Shown here: positions 62,513-64,000 of the stretch, piece after piece
Layout: every line of letters starts with the position of its first letter
Position numbering within the stretch: the first letter of the stretch is position 1
Assembly (NCBI RefSeq): GCF_017104565.1
Contig: NZ_JAAGPD010000009.1
Location: 1-64,000 of the forward strand
From: Paraburkholderia sp. Tr-20389
GTDB taxonomy: Bacteria; Pseudomonadota; Gammaproteobacteria; Burkholderiales; Burkholderiaceae
Reading direction: 5' to 3'
Length of the DNA: 64,000 nucleotides
The notes under the pieces: generated by a model
Told to the model about the DNA's origin: nothing
Database searches by the model: none
Seen by the model: only the letters and a program-made list of their open reading frames with translations
Program-made: the position numbers and the translations under genes

Positions 62513-63664
62513 TTATTGTTCCTGAGGCGTCGGATTCGGGCTGTCCGCAGGCTGTACGCGATTGTCGATCACGAGCGGCGTGCCGTTCTTCAGCTTCAAC
62601 TGGCCGCTCGTCACGACCTGCGTGCCTTCGGCAATGCCCTTGAGTATCGCGACCTGATCGCCGCGCGTCGGTCCCGGCGTGACGAACACCTGCTGCGCGA
62701 CGGGCATGATCTTGCCTTGCGCGTCCTTGTGTTCGCCGGGTTTGACGACGAACACGGTCGCGCCGTACGGGTTGTACGTGATGGCCGTCTGCGGCAGTGT
62801 CAGATAGCGCTCTTCGCCGCCCGCATCGATCTTCACGTTCGCGTACATGCCGGGCAGCAGCTTGCGTTCGCGGTTGTCGACGGTGGCTTCGATCTGCACG
62901 TTGCGCGTCGTGCTGTCGACGCGCGGATTGATCGAGCGGATCCTGCCGTCGAAGGTGCGGCTGCTGTACGCATTCGTATCCACGACGACGGTTTGTCCCA
63001 CCTGCAATTGCCCGAGTTGCTGCTGCGGCAGATAAAAGTCGGCGTAGATGGGATCGATGGCCTGCAACGTGACGATGGCATCGCCGGGGTTCATGTACTG
63101 GCCGGGATTGACCGTCGTGATGCCGACGCGTCCTGCGAACGGCGCGCGGATCGTTTTCTTGTCGACGAGCGCGGCCTGCTGATCGACCTGCGCACGCTTG
63201 CTCTTGAGGTCGGCGGCATCGGCATCGAGTTGCGCCTTGGCGATGGCCTGAATGTCGAACTGAGCTTTGTCGCGCTTGTAGACAGTTTGCGCGAGGTCGG
63301 CGGCCGCTTGCAGCGACGCGAGTTGCGCGCGGTCCGAATCGTCGTTCAGGCGCAGGAGCACCTGGCCTGCCTTCACTTCCTGCCCCGAGTTGAACGCAAT
63401 CTCACGCACGAGCCCAGGCACTTCCGTCGTCACGTCGACGCCGCGCACGGCGCGCAGGCTGCCCACGGCAATCAGTTGCGGCTGCCACTGCTGATAGCGC
63501 GCGACGGCGGACGTGACGGTCGCGGAGGGCACCGCGTTGCTCGCCATGAACTTGCGGATCATGTGCGCCTTGAACAGATTGAAACCGATCAGTGCGCCGA
63601 GCAGTACACCCACGCAGATCAGCATGATGATCATCCGCTTTGCCATCGGTCTTTTCGTCGTCAT
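62513..63664 (-). CDS. RND efflux periplasmic adaptor (membrane fusion protein)
   Basis: The 383-residue protein has one N-terminal helix (RMIIMLICVGVLLGALIGFN), a lipoyl-like half motif EVPGLVREIAFNSGQEVKAG, a coiled-coil hairpin (AQLASLQAAADLAQTVYKRD through KRAQVDQQAALVDKKTIRAP) and the second half FAGRVGITTVNPGQYMNPGD. A beta-barrel and membrane-proximal domain follow. ATG 63664 is preferred to 63670 because AAGGA sits 7 nt upstream. It bridges the pump encoded downstream and the outer-membrane factor encoded upstream. Confidence 0.95.
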   Translation of the reverse strand: MTTKRPMAKRMIIMLICVGVLLGALIGFNLFKAHMIRKFMASNAVPSATVTSAVARYQQWQPQLIAVGSLRAVRGVDVTTEVPGLVREIAFNSGQEVKAGQVLLRLNDDSDRAQLASLQAAADLAQTVYKRDKAQFDIQAIAKAQLDADAADLKSKRAQVDQQAALVDKKTIRAPFAGRVGITTVNPGQYMNPGDAIVTLQAIDPIYADFYLPQQQLGQLQVGQTVVVDTNAYSSRTFDGRIRSINPRVDSTTRNVQIEATVDNRERKLLPGMYANVKIDAGGEERYLTLPQTAITYNPYGATVFVVKPGEHKDAQGKIMPVAQQVFVTPGPTRGDQVAILKGIAEGTQVVTSGQLKLKNGTPLVIDNRVQPADSPNPTPQEQ

Positions 63665-63765
63665 CGTCATGTCCTTGCACGGCAAACTGAGGCACAAACC
63701 TGTCCGGCGGCGCTGCGTTTCATCGCCTGCGCTGCCCGGTGACTGCATGAAGAATCACTGCGGAA

Positions 63766-64000
63766 TCACTGCGATGTAGCGACGGGCGGTGCTGCGCCCG
63801 TCGCCGCGTCGTTCCACCAGCCGCCGCCGAGGGCCTGGAACAGCGCCGCCGTGTCCGCGTAGCGCGCGGCCTGCGCCTGCGCGAGATTCACGACGGTCTG
63901 CTGGTACTGGCGCTGCGCATCGAGCAGCGCCAGATAGCTGACGCCGCCGACACGAAACTGGCCGCGCGTCAGGTCGAGCGAATCGCTGGCCGAACGCCAC
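63766..64000 (-). CDS. RND outer-membrane efflux factor, OprM/NodT family (C-terminal part only)
   Basis: The last 77 codons of the gene are in the window, and the 5' part lies beyond the right edge. The translation has FRVGGVSYLALLDAQRQYQQ followed by TVVNLAQAQAARYADTAALF and QALGGGWWND, the conserved C-terminal helix and end of OprM/NodT outer-membrane factors. The stop at 63766-63768 is 101 bp before the adaptor start, completing an outer-membrane factor-adaptor-pump operon order. Confidence 0.9.
   Translation of the reverse strand, partial: WRSASDSLDLTRGQFRVGGVSYLALLDAQRQYQQTVVNLAQAQAARYADTAALFQALGGGWWNDAATGAAPPVATSQ

Noticed and set aside
59335-62643. A 1102-codon plus-strand open frame
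   Set aside because: It lies opposite the RND pump gene, its product is Arg/His/Gln-rich low complexity, and it begins inside the repeat element.
63755-64000. An 81-codon frame at the right edge on the minus strand
   Set aside because: It is in the wrong frame; the adjacent frame ending at 63766 gives the conserved C-terminus of an OprM/NodT outer-membrane factor.

Overview
The window looks like a chromosomal segment of a Burkholderia sensu lato species, most likely Paraburkholderia. The grounds are high GC, the gene order ybgC-tolQRAB-pal-cpoB-tRNA-Lys, the glyA-nrdR-minor pilin order, and typical Burkholderiales metabolic genes. The genus is an inference from gene content and order; no database was consulted. 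About 57 protein genes, one tRNA and many short regulatory elements are described. No CRISPR array, prophage, transposase or rRNA was seen.

Layout. 1-9436: surface polysaccharide (O-antigen/EPS) cluster with a Wzy/WaaL-type membrane protein cut by the left edge, two acyltransferase-3 proteins, three glycosyltransferases and a Wzx-like flippase. 9957-15754: tRNA-Lys(UUU) and the complete Tol-Pal envelope operon, all on the minus strand. 15896-18892: an SDR dehydrogenase, then glyA behind a long leader that folds as a ZTP (pfl) riboswitch, then nrdR. 19065-21868: five overlapping minor type IV pilin genes. 21899-24257: a YqjD/YqjE-like membrane operon and a 1-Cys peroxiredoxin. 24349-30182: glutaryl-CoA dehydrogenase with its IclR regulator, a degenerate EAL protein, and hmgA-fahA of the homogentisate pathway. 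30196-36610: two MFS transporters, an enoyl-CoA hydratase, a small conserved protein, D-lactate dehydrogenase and a LysR regulator. 37193-43865: two AspT-type aspartate/alanine exchangers, aspartate 4-decarboxylase and a class V aminotransferase. 44672-51820: an MFS transporter, xdhABC (xanthine dehydrogenase, with an XdhC that lacks its N-terminal domain) and a LysR regulator. 52054-58639: HCCA-isomerase-like protein, TAXI solute-binding protein, BON protein, TSUP and RarD permeases, LysE exporter. 59458-64000: RND efflux operon (outer-membrane factor cut by the right edge, adaptor, pump).

The least ordinary DNA is a pair of 586/585-bp composite palindromic elements at 43996-44581 and 58775-59359. 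They lie in opposite orientation about 14 kb apart, on either side of the xdh segment. Each has roughly 100-bp terminal inverted repeats that contain a 14-15 bp hairpin, and a second inverted repeat of 26-28 bp at the centre. The hairpins differ between ends by paired, compensatory changes. No protein is encoded inside. They look like a non-autonomous mobile or structured repeat family.

How the genes work together. The Tol-Pal genes form one envelope machine. AspT plus AspD form an aspartate-in/alanine-out decarboxylation cycle, and the following aminotransferase may use the alanine. HmgA and FahA are consecutive steps of tyrosine/phenylalanine breakdown. GcdH and its IclR neighbour share an intergenic palindrome. 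XdhABC make a molybdenum enzyme for purine breakdown.
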